Source: Verrucomicrobiota bacterium (lineage in GTDB: Bacteria > Verrucomicrobiota > Verrucomicrobiia > Limisphaerales > UBA1096). From it: DNA of 5,651 nt. Both the position numbers and the translations under genes were made by a program. The stretch covers positions 1-5,651 of the forward strand of contig DQOE01000373.1 in the NCBI GenBank assembly GCA_015658765.1. Reading direction: 5' to 3'. A model generated the notes under the pieces. The model was not told the DNA's origin. It saw only the letters and a program-made list of their open reading frames with translations, and searched no databases. Of the stretch, positions 5,246 through 5,651 are shown piece by piece (position 1 is the stretch's first letter; every line of letters starts with the position of its first letter).

Positions 5246-5651
5246 GCGGCTTGTTCATCACGTTCGAAGGCATCGAGGGGTGTGGAAAATCCACCCAGAT
5301 TGAGCGACTGGCCAAGCGACTGGCCGATGCCGGACGGGAAACCGTCTCTCTCCGTGAGCCGGGCGGCACGACCATCGGCGAAGCCATCCGCGACCTGGTA
5401 AAGCACCCCCCCGGCAACAAGCCGATCTCGCCCGACACCGAATTGCTGCTCATGAACGCCAGCCGGGCGCAGCTTGTGCAGGAGGCAATCCGACCCGCCT
5501 TGGCCAAGGGCACGGTGGTGCTGTGCGACCGTTTTTACGATTCGTCGCTGGCCTATCAGGGCTACGGGCGTGGACTCGACTTGGTCAAGGTGCAGCAGGC
5601 CATCGACTTGGCCGTTGGCGAAACCAAGCCAAACCTCACGCTGCTGCTCGA
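5242..5651 (+). CDS. tmk: Thymidylate kinase, 3' end missing
   Basis: This cytoplasmic kinase would convert dTMP to dTDP with ATP, the step before dTTP. The 136 codons in view, of about 205-210 expected, cover the N-terminal two thirds; the window ends before the lid and C-terminal helices. Visible motifs are the P-loop GIEGCGKST (10-18), the dTMP-binding REPGGT (38-43), and the family signature CDRFYDSSLAYQGYGRG (95-111), whose DR pair and AYQG bind substrate. The ATG start overlaps the stop of the cytochrome gene (ATGA, 5242-5245) and places the P-loop at its normal distance from the N-terminus. In many bacteria holB (DNA polymerase III delta prime) follows tmk, but that region is not in view. 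Confidence 0.95.
   Translation, partial: MSGLFITFEGIEGCGKSTQIERLAKRLADAGRETVSLREPGGTTIGEAIRDLVKHPPGNKPISPDTELLLMNASRAQLVQEAIRPALAKGTVVLCDRFYDSSLAYQGYGRGLDLVKVQQAIDLAVGETKPNLTLLL
5498..5509. repeat. CTTGGCCAAG palindrome, copy 5
   Basis: CCTTGGCCAAGG is a 12-bp perfect palindrome inside tmk. Its core (5499-5508) reads Leu-Ala-Lys, the same phase as copy 4. Confidence 0.75.

Overview
The window looks like chromosomal DNA from a GC-rich Gram-negative bacterium, most likely of the Verrucomicrobiota (Limisphaerales/Pedosphaerales type) or a close PVC-group relative. This placement is inference. It rests on an exported xylose-isomerase-like TIM-barrel protein of a style common in that phylum, a DUF1573 domain joined to a c-type cytochrome, and a flagellin tail of the type seen there. 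No 16S rRNA or other strong phylogenetic marker is present.

Layout: (1) 1-1754, plus strand: the 3' part of a Xaa-Pro aminopeptidase (M24B), then an exported sugar-isomerase-like protein whose GTG start overlaps the peptidase stop by 4 nt. (2) 1821-2837, minus strand: one open frame made of two unrelated pieces, two and a half TPR repeats and a flagellin lacking its N-terminal ~50-60 residues. A frame change just before the joint suggests a decayed or rearranged locus. (3) 2900-4316, plus strand: a HAD phosphatase-Nudix hydrolase fusion overlapping a dihydroneopterin aldolase (folB) by 8 nt. (4) 4397-5651, plus strand: an exported DUF1573 plus cytochrome c protein with two CxxCH motifs, overlapping by 4 nt thymidylate kinase (tmk), which runs off the window.

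The most interesting point is region 3. Between GTP cyclohydrolase I and FolB, folate synthesis needs a pyrophosphohydrolase (a Nudix enzyme in known cases) and then a phosphomonoesterase to turn dihydroneopterin triphosphate into dihydroneopterin. A single protein carrying a Nudix domain and a HAD phosphatase domain, translationally coupled to FolB, could supply both steps. This is a hypothesis from domain content and gene order, not a demonstrated activity.

A second pattern cuts across genes: the 10-bp palindrome CTTGGCCAAG occurs five times exactly in 5.65 kb, in five different genes and two codon phases, twice inside 16-bp perfect palindromes. Chance would give far less than one. It resembles a genome-wide iterated palindrome such as HIP1 of cyanobacteria. 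No tRNA, rRNA, CRISPR array, insertion sequence or transposase was seen.
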